DNA of 64,000 bases from Sphingobacterium prati (GTDB lineage Bacteria; Bacteroidota; Bacteroidia; Sphingobacteriales; Sphingobacteriaceae), in assembly GCF_013167215.1 (NCBI RefSeq), contig NZ_JABJWY010000034.1:186001-250000 (forward strand). Reading direction: 5' to 3'. Positions 16,307 to 25,607 of the stretch are shown here, piece by piece. Every line of letters starts with the position of its first letter. Positions within the stretch are counted from its first letter, which is position 1. Below the pieces are notes generated by a model. The model saw nothing but the letters and a program-made list of their open reading frames with translations. It made no database searches and was not told where the DNA came from. A program made the position numbers and the translations under genes.

Positions 16307-16889
16307 TTTTATATGATCTTGTTGAAGCAAGGTTATTTGCTGTTGAATATTCTTTTTGTAATTACATCTACGAACTGTTGGACCGAAGTGGGGTCTGGAT
16401 ATAAATATAAGTATATCTTGCCTTATTTTAGATCGATCCTTACATATTTGGATTGATTTTTCTTTGGGAAAATCACATTTGCTGTCCAATTTATCTGGAT
16501 CTTGCCTATCCATACCTAAATACCATCATTGTTCATTACAAATCTGTGATCACAATAGGCCAGCGAAATACTCCGGATTTAGGAGATCTAAAGAAGTACA
16601 CTTCTTACTCAAGTAAAGATATCCAGTTGTTTTCGTTCTTAAGAGTCACTTCATGTAGTATCACTTAATATGATCAAAGACAAAATAATTCTTGAAAAAT
16701 GATGAGCTATGTGCAATAGTTTGATGAATTTTATTCAGCTGATTATTAGTTTATTGTGTATTATTCATTTGGGGGATAGTTTTTTACCTTCGGTATTTTA
16801 CAACTTATGCAATATATAATATAGAGTTGGATGGTAAGATATGGGAGAGAACCAGGTCATCGGACGCTACTATTTATAGTATAAGAGAT
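16307..16889. other. Intergenic region without a convincing gene
   Basis: This 580-bp AT-rich stretch separates two divergent genes. I see no RNA gene, terminator or mobile-element end. A 71-codon open frame at 16453-16668 has no protein-like features. TACCTTCG at 16786-16793 resembles a plus-strand -7 element with one mismatch, but there is no TTG at the right distance. Confidence 0.4.
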
Positions 16890-17165
16890 ATGGAAGTTTT
16901 AATCAGCTCATTAACAAGTAATGGACACAAATTAACACCTCAACGCCTACATATTATCAAGCATTTGTGGCGCAAAGTTATTATTGACAACATTGACGAC
17001 CTCTATGTTGAATTACGAACAATACAGCATATCAGTTGGGCAACTTTGTACTCCACAATTAAATTGCTGCATGCTCTTGGTTGGCTCGAACTGCGCGGGA
17101 ATGGCCATAGAGGACGATATTATCGTTGGATCAGGAAAGATTTCAAAGCTGTGGGCCTGTGCTAA
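16890..17165 (+). CDS. Fur-type winged-helix protein without metal-binding domain
   Basis: From the ATG at 16890 the product has 91 residues. It matches the DNA-binding half of Fur: GHKLTPQRLHIIKHLW as first helices, then DDLYVELRTIQHISWATLYSTIKLLHALGWLE, with ATLYSTIKLL in the position of the recognition helix ATVYRTL. The C-terminal dimerisation and metal-binding half with its HxH and CxxC sites is absent, and the following 220 bp in all frames do not show it. It could be a degraded Fur paralogue or a single-domain regulator. A full-length Fur is encoded at 62219. Confidence 0.6.
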   Translation: MEVLISSLTSNGHKLTPQRLHIIKHLWRKVIIDNIDDLYVELRTIQHISWATLYSTIKLLHALGWLELRGNGHRGRYYRWIRKDFKAVGLC

Positions 17166-17385
17166 TCGCGACAGATTCATGATAATATTTTTATCGACGA
17201 GATCTGGCCCTTGGGAATCTAAAGTTGTCCTTAATCTCTCCGTAGGCTCGCAAATAAAAAGTGGCTATTGGCACAAATCTATTAAACAGCCCCCATTTCT
17301 CCTAAAAAGTGTTCATGTTGCAAGTTATGGATAGGGAAGTAAATTGTCGTGTTGTGGAGTAAAGATATAGAAAGTACAAAAATGG

Positions 17386-17422
17386 AAAAAGGGCAAACCA
17401 ATTTGTTTTGATTTGCCCTTTT
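17386..17422 (-). terminator. Terminator of tRNA-His
   Basis: On the minus strand AAAAGGGCAAA (17422-17412) pairs with TTTGCCCTTTT (17397-17387) and ends in a T run, right after the tRNA 3' end. Confidence 0.85.
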
Positions 17423-17424
17423 CG

Positions 17425-17498
17425 GGTAAGTAATCGGGCTCGAACCGACGACCCCTAGAACCACAATCTAGTGCTCTAACCAACTGAGCTATACCTAC
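17425..17498 (-). tRNA. tRNA-His (GTG)
   Basis: On the minus strand a full cloverleaf is present: acceptor GTAGGTA with TACTTAC (one G-U), D arm AGCTCAGTTGGTTAGAGC, anticodon arm CTAGA-TTGTGGT-TCTAG with anticodon GTG, and T arm with GGTTCGAGCC. The base before position 1 (17499) is G and the discriminator is C, the G-1:C73 pair specific to tRNA-His. CCA is not encoded. Confidence 0.96.
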
Positions 17499-17514
17499 CG
17501 TGATTTTGATGATA

Positions 17515-17546
17515 CAAAAGTACGATTAAACCCTATTCCCTCCAAA
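17515..17546 (-). promoter_or_regulatory. Promoter of tRNA-His
   Basis: On the minus strand TTTG (17546-17543), a 20-bp spacer and TACTTTTG (17522-17515) match the Bacteroidota promoter consensus, 16 bp before the tRNA. Confidence 0.7.
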
Positions 17547-17703
17547 TATTTAAATGAAAAAAAACAGGTATTAAAGTCAACTAGGTGAAGATTAGTTTAT
17601 TAAATTTTAATAAAAAACGATTGTAATAGCCCGTAGGACGTGATTTGAGATTTTCACTTAAATTCAGGTCGATTTTTGTTAGGTAATTGAATCAAAAAGT
17701 ATA

Positions 17704-17740
17704 AAAAAAGCGATCACTCTAGTCGGGTGATCGCTTTTTT
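17704..17740 (-). terminator. Terminator of htpG
   Basis: AAAAAAGCGATCAC (17704-17717) and GTGATCGCTTTTTT (17727-17740) form a perfect 14-bp stem just beyond the htpG stop codon. Confidence 0.9.
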
Positions 17741-17758
17741 TATACAGTTACTGTGATA

Positions 17759-19651
17759 TTAGATCATCTCAACACTTCTTTTTACAAAAGATGTTAGATC
17801 TGCACCAGATAACAGGCCTCTTGACAAGAGTGCTAAATCAAAAGCTTGTTTCGCCAGTTTCGCACTTTCTTCATCAGAAGAAGATAATATTCTTTTGATC
17901 AACGGGTGATTGCCGTTAACCGTTACTTTGTAATTATCCGGTAATGAACCATAAAAGTTCATACCCCCACCGCCAGTTTTGGCCATATCTTTCATACGAC
18001 GCATAAACTCATCTATAGTAACGGATACGGGTAAGTCGCCCTCACGAAGGGCATCTACCTCAACTTTCATATCCTGACGCGAAATCGCTTTTTCGAAAAC
18101 TTCCAAAGCTTTTTTGGATTCCTCTTCGGATAATGAAAGTTCGATCTTCTCATCTTTTTGAATTAGCTTGTCGATCACATCTGCGTCTACACGTTTAAGC
18201 TGTACCTTTTCGCCTCCTTTTTGTTCCAGATAGGAGGTGAAATGTGTATCAAGTGGGCCATCAAGTACCAAAACATCGTAGCCTTTGTTTAACGCTGTTT
18301 GGATAAAACCGTCTTGCTGAGCAGCATCATGTGTATATAAGTAAACAATATTACCATCTTTATCGACTTGAATATCTTTTACTTTTTCATAGTATTCCTT
18401 GATTGTAAAACTTGCGTTGCTCGTATTTTTTACTAGGCAGAAATCACTCGCTTTTTCTGCAAATTTTTCATCGCTTAGCATACCATATTTGATAAACAAG
18501 CCAATGTCTGTCCATTTTTCTTCAAAACCTTTGCGGTCATTTTTGAATATTTCATTTAATTTATCCGCAACTTTTTTGGTAATATAGCTGTTGATCTTCT
18601 TGACATTGCTATCTGCCTGTAAGAAAGAGCGTGAGACATTCAATGGAATATCCGGAGAATCAATTACCCCATGAAGTAACATCAGGAATTCCGGTACAAT
18701 ATCCTTTACTTCATCGGTAATAAATACCTGTCTAGAGTAAAGCTTGATTTTGTTGCGTTGGATTTCCAGCTCGTTTTTCACTTTAGGGAAGTAAAGAATA
18801 CCAGTCAGGTTAAATGGATAATCTACGTTAAGGTGGATCCAAAACAATGGCTCATCCATCGAATAAGGATATAATTCGCGATAGAAAGCTAAATAATCCT
18901 CGTCTTTTAACTCTGAAGGGGACTTTGTCCAGGCTGGATTTGTATTGTTGATGATATTGTCAACTTCTACAGATTTATATTTTGGTTTACCTTCCTCATC
19001 TTCTCCATCTGGCTCAGAGCTTGTCTTCGTGCCAAAACGAATTGGGATAGGAAGGAACTTGGCATATTTGTCCAAGATGTCCTGCAGACGAGCTTGACTC
19101 AAAAACTCTGTGGACTCGTCATTGATATGCAAAATGATGTCTGTACCACGTGTTTTTCTAGTGCCTGTTGAAATTTCGTAAGAAGTACTACCGTCACATG
19201 TCCAATGCGCTGGTTCGGCTCCATCTTGGTAGGATAACGATTGAATTTCTACGGTGTCTGCCACCATAAATGCAGAATAGAATCCTAATCCAAAGCGACC
19301 AATAATCTCATTTGCATCGTTAGCTTCCTTGAATTTCTCCATGAATTCTGTTGCTCCCGAAAATGCGATTTGATTAATATATTTTTTGATTTCTTCGGCA
19401 GTCATACCAATACCATTGTCTGAAATCGTAATGGTTTTGGCCGCCTCATCAAACTTCACATCTACGATTAACTCACCTGTTTCGCCATTGTATTGCCCCA
19501 AAGATGCCAAACGTTTAATCTTTTGGGAAGCATCAACTGCATTAGATACCAGTTCGCGCAAGAAAATCTCATTATCTGAGTATAAGAATTTTTTGATTAC
19601 GGGAAATATGTTCTCCGTGTGGATTGAAATACTACCTTTTTCTGGATTCAT
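17759..19651 (-). CDS. htpG: Molecular chaperone HtpG (Hsp90)
   Basis: From the ATG at 19651 (MNPEKGSISIHTENIFPVIK) the protein has 630 residues, normal for HtpG. The GHKL ATPase domain shows SNAVDAS, SDNGIGMT, and GRFGLGFYSAFMVAD for the ATP lid; the middle domain includes FPKVKNELEIQRNKIKLYSRQ split over the catalytic-loop arginine region; the C-terminal dimerisation domain ends LTSFVKRSVEMI. It refolds or holds client proteins in the cytoplasm under stress. The frame is open for 39 codons further upstream, but those residues do not match the family. Transcribed alone with a strong terminator. Confidence 0.96.
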   Translation of the reverse strand: MNPEKGSISIHTENIFPVIKKFLYSDNEIFLRELVSNAVDASQKIKRLASLGQYNGETGELIVDVKFDEAAKTITISDNGIGMTAEEIKKYINQIAFSGATEFMEKFKEANDANEIIGRFGLGFYSAFMVADTVEIQSLSYQDGAEPAHWTCDGSTSYEISTGTRKTRGTDIILHINDESTEFLSQARLQDILDKYAKFLPIPIRFGTKTSSEPDGEDEEGKPKYKSVEVDNIINNTNPAWTKSPSELKDEDYLAFYRELYPYSMDEPLFWIHLNVDYPFNLTGILYFPKVKNELEIQRNKIKLYSRQVFITDEVKDIVPEFLMLLHGVIDSPDIPLNVSRSFLQADSNVKKINSYITKKVADKLNEIFKNDRKGFEEKWTDIGLFIKYGMLSDEKFAEKASDFCLVKNTSNASFTIKEYYEKVKDIQVDKDGNIVYLYTHDAAQQDGFIQTALNKGYDVLVLDGPLDTHFTSYLEQKGGEKVQLKRVDADVIDKLIQKDEKIELSLSEEESKKALEVFEKAISRQDMKVEVDALREGDLPVSVTIDEFMRRMKDMAKTGGGGMNFYGSLPDNYKVTVNGNHPLIKRILSSSDEESAKLAKQAFDLALLSRGLLSGADLTSFVKRSVEMI

Positions 19652-19906
19652 AATTTGTATGTTGCTATTTAATTTTATGATTTTGGTGATTAATGTACAA
19701 TCTGTGTTCCAAATAGCGATTGTAGGACAGGATGGCAGAAATTCATTCATTTTGTCATAAGCGTTCAATATAACGTAGTAATCGTATTTGAACCTATGTC
19801 AGGGTAGCTTAGACAGAAAAAACTATACAGGCCCACTATGGGGGCAAGTGAATGTTGGAATCGGGCGATCAATAATCCAGTAGAAGATTTAGATCTACAA
19901 ATAATC

Positions 19907-20470
19907 TTAATTTAATTCGGGGCTCTGTGGGAAATTGGCGACATGGGCATATTTTGGACCTAACCCAATTATGGCATCCTTCCAGAGCAACTCACCATTA
20001 CCTTCAAAAATAATCTGATGATGGTATTTGTTTTGAACAGCCCAGCTGTTTTCGTTTATTTCCTTATCCAATTGTCCACTTGACCAACCTGAATAGCCGA
20101 TGAAAAACTTAATTTCATCAGATTTGATCTGGTCCTGTTGAATTGCGTCAATAAGTTTTTCTTCATCACCACCAAAATAGAGGTTTGGAGCAACCTCTTC
20201 ACCACTTAGTAGAAGATCAAATCGACTATGTACAAAAAATAGACTCTCCTGTGCCACAGGTCCGCCTATATAGATCGGGAAATGACATTGCGCTATTGAT
20301 TCCAATAATTGACCAATATGGACATTCGTTTTATTATTCAATACAAAGCCTAAGCTACCTTCTTGGTTATGATCACATAATAGGATAACAGACCTTAAAA
20401 ACCGGGGGTCTAACATGAATGGCTCTGAAATCAGCAAGCTTCCTTTTTGTGGGTCTAATTCATTAAACAT
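19907..20470 (-). CDS. YqgE/AlgH family protein
   Basis: The protein has 187 residues from the ATG at 20470 (MFNELDPQKGSLLISEPFML). Family marks are GSLLISEPFMLDPRFLRSVI, GSLGFVLNN, YIGGPVAQESLFFVHS and FFIGYSGWSSGQLDKEI. AlgH/YqgE proteins have a conserved fold of unclear biochemical role and sit in the cytoplasm. A TTG start at 20479 is possible, but a -7-like TAATTTTG overlaps it (minus strand, 20484-20477), which favours the ATG. It is divergent from pdxH. Confidence 0.92.
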   Translation of the reverse strand: MFNELDPQKGSLLISEPFMLDPRFLRSVILLCDHNQEGSLGFVLNNKTNVHIGQLLESIAQCHFPIYIGGPVAQESLFFVHSRFDLLLSGEEVAPNLYFGGDEEKLIDAIQQDQIKSDEIKFFIGYSGWSSGQLDKEINENSWAVQNKYHHQIIFEGNGELLWKDAIIGLGPKYAHVANFPQSPELN

Positions 20471-20593
20471 AGGACGCAAAATTAAGTATATGTCGAAATT
20501 AATCCTTTTTTGTTTAACTCATGCGAGATTTGTGCCAAAAAAACGTTTTTGGCAATTTCTACTAAGTTTATAGAGAAAAAGCAATGATTTTAG

Positions 20594-20601
20594 TAAGTTT
20601 G
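20594..20601 (+). promoter_or_regulatory. Candidate -7 element for pdxH-nuoC-nuoD
   Basis: TAAGTTTG matches TAnnTTTG, 24 bp before the pdxH ATG. The -33 region has only TTTA at 20567-20570, so the assignment is tentative. Confidence 0.35.
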
Positions 20602-20624
20602 TAGGAATATAAAAATAGGTTTCT

Positions 20625-21278
20625 ATGTCCATTCAACATAAAGATATTGCAGCGATCAGACAAGATTACGTATTGGGTAACCTATCTGAATCGGATGTGG
20701 ATCATGATCCCATCCATCAGTTTAAAAAATGGTTTGATGAGGCTACTCATAGTGAGGTGATTGAGCCCAATGCGATGGTGTTGTCTACTGTCTCGTCACA
20801 GCATTTACCTTCATCAAGGATTGTTTTATTAAAAGATATTTCAGAAGGAGGGTTGGTATTCTTTACAAATTATGAGAGCCGAAAAGGGGAAGACATGAAA
20901 GACAATCCGCATGCTGCGCTTTTATTTTTCTGGCCTGAGCTACAACGGCAAATCCGTATTGAGGGTATTATCGAGCTAGTTAATGAATCAGATTCGGATG
21001 AATATTTTCAATCGCGTCCTAAGGGTAGTCGCATAGGTGCCTTGGTATCCCCCCAAAGCCGTGAGATTCCAAACCGAAATTTTTTGGAGAGTAGAGTAGA
21101 AGAGCTTCAGAAACAATATTTGGATGATGTGACTATACCTCGTCCAGCGCATTGGGGTGGTTATATTCTAAAACCAATCTATTTTGAATTTTGGCAGGGA
21201 CGTGCTAGCCGTCTTCATGATCGGATCGTCTATAAAAAGGTTTCGGATTCTTGGAAAATCACGCGTCTAGCTCCATAA
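20625..21278 (+). CDS. pdxH: Pyridoxamine 5'-phosphate oxidase
   Basis: At 217 residues this is a standard PdxH. It oxidises pyridoxine or pyridoxamine 5'-phosphate to pyridoxal phosphate with FMN. Visible motifs are SSRIVLLKDI and FFTNYESRKGEDM in the FMN-binding half, RPKGSRIGALVSPQS for phosphate binding, and the family C-terminus RASRLHDRIVY and WKITRLAP. It is cytoplasmic. The stop codon is one base before the nuoC ATG, so pdxH heads a three-gene operon with two complex I subunit genes, an odd pairing. Confidence 0.96.
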   Translation: MSIQHKDIAAIRQDYVLGNLSESDVDHDPIHQFKKWFDEATHSEVIEPNAMVLSTVSSQHLPSSRIVLLKDISEGGLVFFTNYESRKGEDMKDNPHAALLFFWPELQRQIRIEGIIELVNESDSDEYFQSRPKGSRIGALVSPQSREIPNRNFLESRVEELQKQYLDDVTIPRPAHWGGYILKPIYFEFWQGRASRLHDRIVYKKVSDSWKITRLAP

Positions 21279-21279
21279 T

Positions 21280-21768
21280 ATGACATTTGAAGAAATTAAA
21301 TTAAAACTAGTTTCCACATTTGGAGATTCAGTAATCCTGAAAGAGGAGGCGACTGGCTTACAAGCCGCTTTGTTTGTCCATGTTGAAGATCTAGTTCCTG
21401 TTTGCTCTTTTCTTAGGGATACCGAGGGTCTATATTTTGATTTTTTGAGCAATATAACTGCTGTAGATTACGAAGATCACTTTACGATCGTCTATCATCT
21501 GAGTTCTTTGCCTTATCAACATACAGTCGTATTGAAAGTGGAACTGGAGGGCAATCGCTCATTGGATGAGCTGCCAGAAATCCCGTCTGTTACTTCCATT
21601 TGGCGTACAGCAGATTGGCATGAAAGGGAAGCTTTTGATCTGATGGGAATTTATTTTTCAGGACATCCCGATCTAAGAAGAATTCTCCTGCCGGATGATT
21701 GGGAGGGTTATCCGTTACGAAAGGATTATCAGGAGGCTGAAAAATATCATGGCATTAACATTAATTGA
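21280..21768 (+). CDS. nuoC: NADH-quinone oxidoreductase subunit C
   Basis: The 162-residue protein carries the 30-kDa subunit signature: [18 protein letters not shown] followed by [19 protein letters not shown]. NuoC sits in the peripheral arm of complex I and packs against NuoD. The gene begins one base after pdxH and runs into nuoD. The partner genes that normally flank it in Bacteroidota (nuoA, nuoB before; nuoH, nuoI and the membrane subunits after) are absent from the region. Confidence 0.95.
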   Translation: MTFEEIKLKLVSTFGDSVILKEEATGLQAALFVHVEDLVPVCSFLRDTEGLYFDFLSNITAVDYEDHFTIVYHLSSLPYQHTVVLKVELEGNRSLDELPEIPSVTSIWRTADWHEREAFDLMGIYFSGHPDLRRILLPDDWEGYPLRKDYQEAEKYHGININ

Positions 21769-21773
21769 TCTGT

Positions 21774-22970
21774 ATGGCGAATCCAAAATATAAAGAAGCG
21801 TTAGATCGATATGAAAGGCATCTCACGGAAATTTCCACGCAAGAGATGGTTTTGAATATGGGACCGCAACACCCTTCAACACATGGTGTATTGCGTTTGC
21901 AGTTGATCACGGATGGGGAAATCGTTAAGGAAGTCGTTCCGCATTTGGGTTATCTGCACCGATGTTTTGATAAACATGCGGAATCTTTAAACTATGGGAA
22001 GACAATTCCATTTACCGATCGTCTAGATTACTTGGCATCGATGAACAATAGCCATGCATTTGTGATGGGGGTGGAACGTATGTTGGGGCTGGATAGTAAA
22101 ATTCCTAAAAGAATAGAATATATTCGGGTATTGGTCTGCGAACTCAATCGCATTGCATCACATCTAATTGCTATTGGTACCTACGGCATTGATATTGGTG
22201 CTACCACTCCTTTTCTATGGTGTTTTAGAGATCGTGAACATATTATGAATATGTTGGAATGGGCATCCGGTTCGCGTATGTTATATAATTACATCTGGGT
22301 CGGTGGTCTTTTCTATGATTTGCCTGTTGGTTTTGAAGTGCGTTGCGCAGAATTCATCAACTATTTTAAACCGAAATTGATTGAATTGGATGAGATATTA
22401 ACCCAGAATCAGATATTTATATCTAGGACAGCGAATATAGGTATACTACCAGCGGATGTTGCAATCAATTATGGTGTTTCGGGTCCTATGTTGCGCGCAT
22501 CAGGTATTAAATGGGATTTGAGGCGGATTGATGAATACTCCGTCTATCCTGAAATAGATTTTGAGATTCCAGTAGGAAAAGGAGCTATGGGGAGCATTGG
22601 AGATTGCTGGGATCGCTATAAGGTTAGGGTAGATGAGGTGCATGAATCTGTTCGTATCGTTGAACAATGCCTTGAGCGGCTGCAGAAAGATTTTAAGCGT
22701 ACAGCTGATTTTGATCCACGTGCACTCGTGCCCAAAAAAGTGAATTTGAAAGCGCAAGATTACTATGTGCGTGCGGAAAATCCAAAAGGAGAGCTCGGTT
22801 TTTATTTTGTGACGAAAGAGAAATCCGATATTCCATTGCGGGTAAAATCAAGAGGGCCAAGTTTCAATAACCTTTCTGTTATTTCCGAATTGGGAAAAGG
22901 GGTGTTGATTGCCGATCTCATTGCTATACTTGGGTCAATTGACATTGTTTTGGGTGAAGTAGATCGATAA
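21774..22970 (+). CDS. nuoD: NADH-quinone oxidoreductase subunit D
   Basis: The 398-residue protein is a full-length 49-kDa subunit: [16 protein letters not shown] at the quinone site, [30 protein letters not shown], and the invariant C-terminus LGEVDR. It forms the quinone pocket together with NuoB. I use the ATG at 21774; a TTG at 21765 would overlap nuoC by four bases. CFDKHAE and CFRDREHI differ slightly from the commoner RGIEK and FREREK forms. No NuoB, E, F, G, H or I is encoded nearby. A terminator follows 150 bp downstream. Confidence 0.95.
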   Translation: MANPKYKEALDRYERHLTEISTQEMVLNMGPQHPSTHGVLRLQLITDGEIVKEVVPHLGYLHRCFDKHAESLNYGKTIPFTDRLDYLASMNNSHAFVMGVERMLGLDSKIPKRIEYIRVLVCELNRIASHLIAIGTYGIDIGATTPFLWCFRDREHIMNMLEWASGSRMLYNYIWVGGLFYDLPVGFEVRCAEFINYFKPKLIELDEILTQNQIFISRTANIGILPADVAINYGVSGPMLRASGIKWDLRRIDEYSVYPEIDFEIPVGKGAMGSIGDCWDRYKVRVDEVHESVRIVEQCLERLQKDFKRTADFDPRALVPKKVNLKAQDYYVRAENPKGELGFYFVTKEKSDIPLRVKSRGPSFNNLSVISELGKGVLIADLIAILGSIDIVLGEVDR

Positions 22971-23120
22971 ATTGCAGTATTCTGCACATTGTGAAGATGT
23001 TTTGATAAAAAATGGGATATTGTATTGAAAATGTTGCATGAAAACGCATAAAAATTTGCATATGTAAGCAATATTCATCATATTTGCAGTCTCATAATTT
23101 AAGTTTATAATTGGTTAATG

Positions 23121-23159
23121 AAAGCTCGTTACTCCCATAGTAGCGGGCTTTTCTTTTTT
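23121..23159 (+). terminator. Terminator after nuoD
   Basis: AAAGCTCGTTACT (23121-23133) pairs with AGTAGCGGGCTTT (23139-23151) with two G-U pairs, followed by a T-rich tail. Confidence 0.8.
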
Positions 23160-23260
23160 AGTTATTATGCAAAATATCCCATTTATCAAGATTTCATCGA
23201 AATTCCTAGTATAGAATTTGGCTTAAATTATTACCTTTACGGGTCTTAAATAAAAGAAAA

Positions 23261-23998
23261 GTGGCGGAGAGTTTAGTAATTATTCCAACATATAATGAGA
23301 AGGAAAATATTGAAAAGATTATTCGTAAAGTTTTTTCCTTATCACATGCATTTGATATCCTAATTGTGGATGACGGGTCGCCTGATGGCACAGCAGATAT
23401 CGTAAAAAATTTACAATTGAATGAGTTCGCTGACCGCTTATTTATAGAAGAACGGAAAGGGAAGCTGGGCTTGGGGACCGCTTATATTCATGGGTTTAAA
23501 TGGGGGCTTGCCAGAGAACATTATCAATATATCTTTGAAATGGATGCTGATTTTAGTCACAATCCGGAGGATTTGGTCCGTTTGAGACAAGCCTGTGTGG
23601 ATGGTGCTGATATGAGTATTGGTTCTCGGTATATTAAAGGCGTAAATGTTGTCAACTGGCCGATGAGCCGGGTCTTGATGTCGTATTTTGCGTCTGTATA
23701 TGTCCGTTTTATAACTGGAATTAAAATTCAGGATGCTACGGCTGGTTTTGTCTGTTTTACACGGGAGGTGTTGAAGACTATTCCTTTAGACAAGATTAAA
23801 TTTGTTGGCTATGCTTTCCAAATTGAGATGAAATTTACGGCCATACAATATGGTTTTAATGTTGTGGAGGTACCTATCATATTTACGGATAGAACCGAAG
23901 GCACATCTAAAATGAGTACGAGTATCTTTAAGGAGGCATTTTTTGGTGTGATCCAGTTGAAACTGGGGAGTATCGGAAAAAGCTATAAGAGAAATTAA
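23261..23998 (+). CDS. Polyprenol monophosphomannose synthase-like GT2 glycosyltransferase
   Basis: The 245-residue protein is a family 2 glycosyltransferase of the DPM1 type: LVIIPTYNEKENIEKII, ILIVDDGSPDGTADIVK, MDADFSHNPEDL (DxD-like metal site) and SIGSRYIKGVNVVNWPM. These enzymes transfer mannose or a related sugar from a nucleotide to polyprenyl phosphate at the inner membrane. The C-terminal membrane domain seen in some members is missing, as in the short DPM1 group. The start is GTG at 23261, since no ATG lies before the conserved IIPTYNE block. It is 12 bp ahead of ruvB. Confidence 0.9.
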   Translation: MAESLVIIPTYNEKENIEKIIRKVFSLSHAFDILIVDDGSPDGTADIVKNLQLNEFADRLFIEERKGKLGLGTAYIHGFKWGLAREHYQYIFEMDADFSHNPEDLVRLRQACVDGADMSIGSRYIKGVNVVNWPMSRVLMSYFASVYVRFITGIKIQDATAGFVCFTREVLKTIPLDKIKFVGYAFQIEMKFTAIQYGFNVVEVPIIFTDRTEGTSKMSTSIFKEAFFGVIQLKLGSIGKSYKRN

Positions 23999-24010
23999 TA
24001 ATATTGGTCA

Positions 24011-25033
24011 ATGAACGAAAATTTAGATCCAAACCCGGAACGTTTGAACAATACAGATCGTGACATCGAACGGGCGTTGCGACCTCAAGCATTTGAAGAT
24101 TTTACAGGGCAGGCAAAAATATTGGAGAATCTAAATATTTTTGTGAAAGCTGCACGATTGAGAGGAGAAGCTTTGGATCATGTCTTATTACATGGCCCTC
24201 CAGGACTAGGTAAAACGACACTTTCGCATATTATTGCCAACGAAATGGGAGTAGGTATAAAAATTACCTCAGGCCCAGTCTTGGACAAACCAGGGGATCT
24301 TGCTGGATTATTAACAAACTTGGAGGAGGGTGACGTGCTGTTTATTGACGAAATCCACCGTTTAAGCCCTTTGGTGGAAGAGTACCTCTATTCGGCCATG
24401 GAAGATTTTAAGATCGATATTATGCTGGAAACAGGCCCTAACGCCCGTTCTGTGCAGATCTCATTAAATCCTTTTACGCTGATTGGTGCGACGACACGAT
24501 CAGGTTTGTTAACGGCTCCGCTGCGTGCACGTTTTGGGATCAATTCACGGCTTCAATATTATGATGCAAAACTATTGACAACGATCGTACTCCGTTCTGC
24601 ACATATCCTGAATACACCTATTTCTGATGAGGGTGCTTACGAAATAGCACGTAGGAGTAGAGGGACCCCACGGATAGCAAATGCTTTATTGCGTCGTACG
24701 CGGGATTTTGCTCAGATAAAGGGAAATGGAAGTATCGATCAAGAAATTGCAAAATATGCGCTGCAAGCGCTGAACGTGGATGAAAATGGCTTGGACGAGA
24801 TGGATAATAAAATCTTGACTACAATTATAGATAAATTCAAAGGTGGGCCAGTAGGACTTAAAACTGTTGCTACTGCCGTAGGGGAAGACGAGGGGACAAT
24901 CGAAGAGGTGTATGAACCCTTTTTGATTCAGGAAGGTTATATTATGCGTACCTCGAGGGGGCGTGAATGCACTGAAGCTGCCTATAGGCACCTTGGTCGG
25001 ACGCATAATTCAAAAGGAAATACATTGTTTTGA
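24011..25033 (+). CDS. ruvB: Holliday junction branch migration helicase RuvB
   Basis: The 340-residue AAA+ ATPase has Walker [19 protein letters not shown], Walker [12 protein letters not shown], sensor [20 protein letters not shown] and the C-terminal winged helix with [20 protein letters not shown] and [18 protein letters not shown]. RuvB hexamers drive branch migration with RuvA, which is not encoded here. It follows the glycosyltransferase gene after 12 bp and converges with the gene ending at 25061. Confidence 0.97.
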   Translation: MNENLDPNPERLNNTDRDIERALRPQAFEDFTGQAKILENLNIFVKAARLRGEALDHVLLHGPPGLGKTTLSHIIANEMGVGIKITSGPVLDKPGDLAGLLTNLEEGDVLFIDEIHRLSPLVEEYLYSAMEDFKIDIMLETGPNARSVQISLNPFTLIGATTRSGLLTAPLRARFGINSRLQYYDAKLLTTIVLRSAHILNTPISDEGAYEIARRSRGTPRIANALLRRTRDFAQIKGNGSIDQEIAKYALQALNVDENGLDEMDNKILTTIIDKFKGGPVGLKTVATAVGEDEGTIEEVYEPFLIQEGYIMRTSRGRECTEAAYRHLGRTHNSKGNTLF

Positions 25034-25060
25034 TCTCTAATGATTAGGAGGGAGCTTTTT

Positions 25061-25600
25061 TTACTCGTTTCGAAGGATTCGCTTCGTTCGGCTCAATAAA
25101 GCCGGACTAGGTTTTATTTTCTGAAAATGATCTATCTGAGCAAAAAGCTCTTCTTTTATCCAAGTATATTTCTTGCTTAGATTATTTAATATGTCTAAAC
25201 AGTTTACCAATACAGCCACAGGACATTGCTGTTCAATCATCCATTGAAAAGCCTGTTCAATAAGTTCTTCTTCGGTCTTTTCATCAAGATCATAGCGTTT
25301 ATTCTTTTTTGAGGTCAAATACATCAAAACTTTGCTATAACTCCTAAGACAGCTCCAGTTTTTTTGTTTTTTCAGATTTTCAAAAAATTGTGGTAGCAAT
25401 CCATCAAGCAAGGCCGTATCCTTTAATACAATGGTTTCAAATACCCAGGCAGCCCGGAAAGAAATGGTTTTATCTTTCTCTAGTGAAATGTCTAGTAGGT
25501 CCCGAAGGCTAATATCTCCAAGTATATCCAAAGAAAAATCCGTTACCTCAAATGATCTTAAGGTAACGGACAAAAACTTTATTTTTTCATTATAGGTCAT
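25061..25600 (-). CDS. Hypothetical helical (HEAT-like) protein
   Basis: The 179-residue protein is predicted to be almost entirely helical, with repeated hydrophobic patterns such as SLRDLLDISLEKDKT, RAAWVFETIVLKD and PVAVLVNCLDILNNL that suggest HEAT or armadillo-like repeats. There is no signal peptide or catalytic motif. The gene begins 7 bp after the stop of the S9 peptidase gene and is probably cotranscribed with it. The function is unknown. Confidence 0.75.
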   Translation of the reverse strand: MTYNEKIKFLSVTLRSFEVTDFSLDILGDISLRDLLDISLEKDKTISFRAAWVFETIVLKDTALLDGLLPQFFENLKKQKNWSCLRSYSKVLMYLTSKKNKRYDLDEKTEEELIEQAFQWMIEQQCPVAVLVNCLDILNNLSKKYTWIKEELFAQIDHFQKIKPSPALLSRTKRILRNE

Positions 25601-25607
25601 AAACCTG

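Noticed and set aside
16984..17334. Alternative +1 frame that might extend the Fur-like protein
   Set aside because: The text behind the frame change has no HxH or CxxC and does not match the metal-binding half of Fur, so a simple frameshift does not explain the short protein.
23232..23239. TACCTTTA before the glycosyltransferase as a promoter
   Set aside because: One mismatch to the -7 consensus and no TTG at 19-21 bp; too weak to list.
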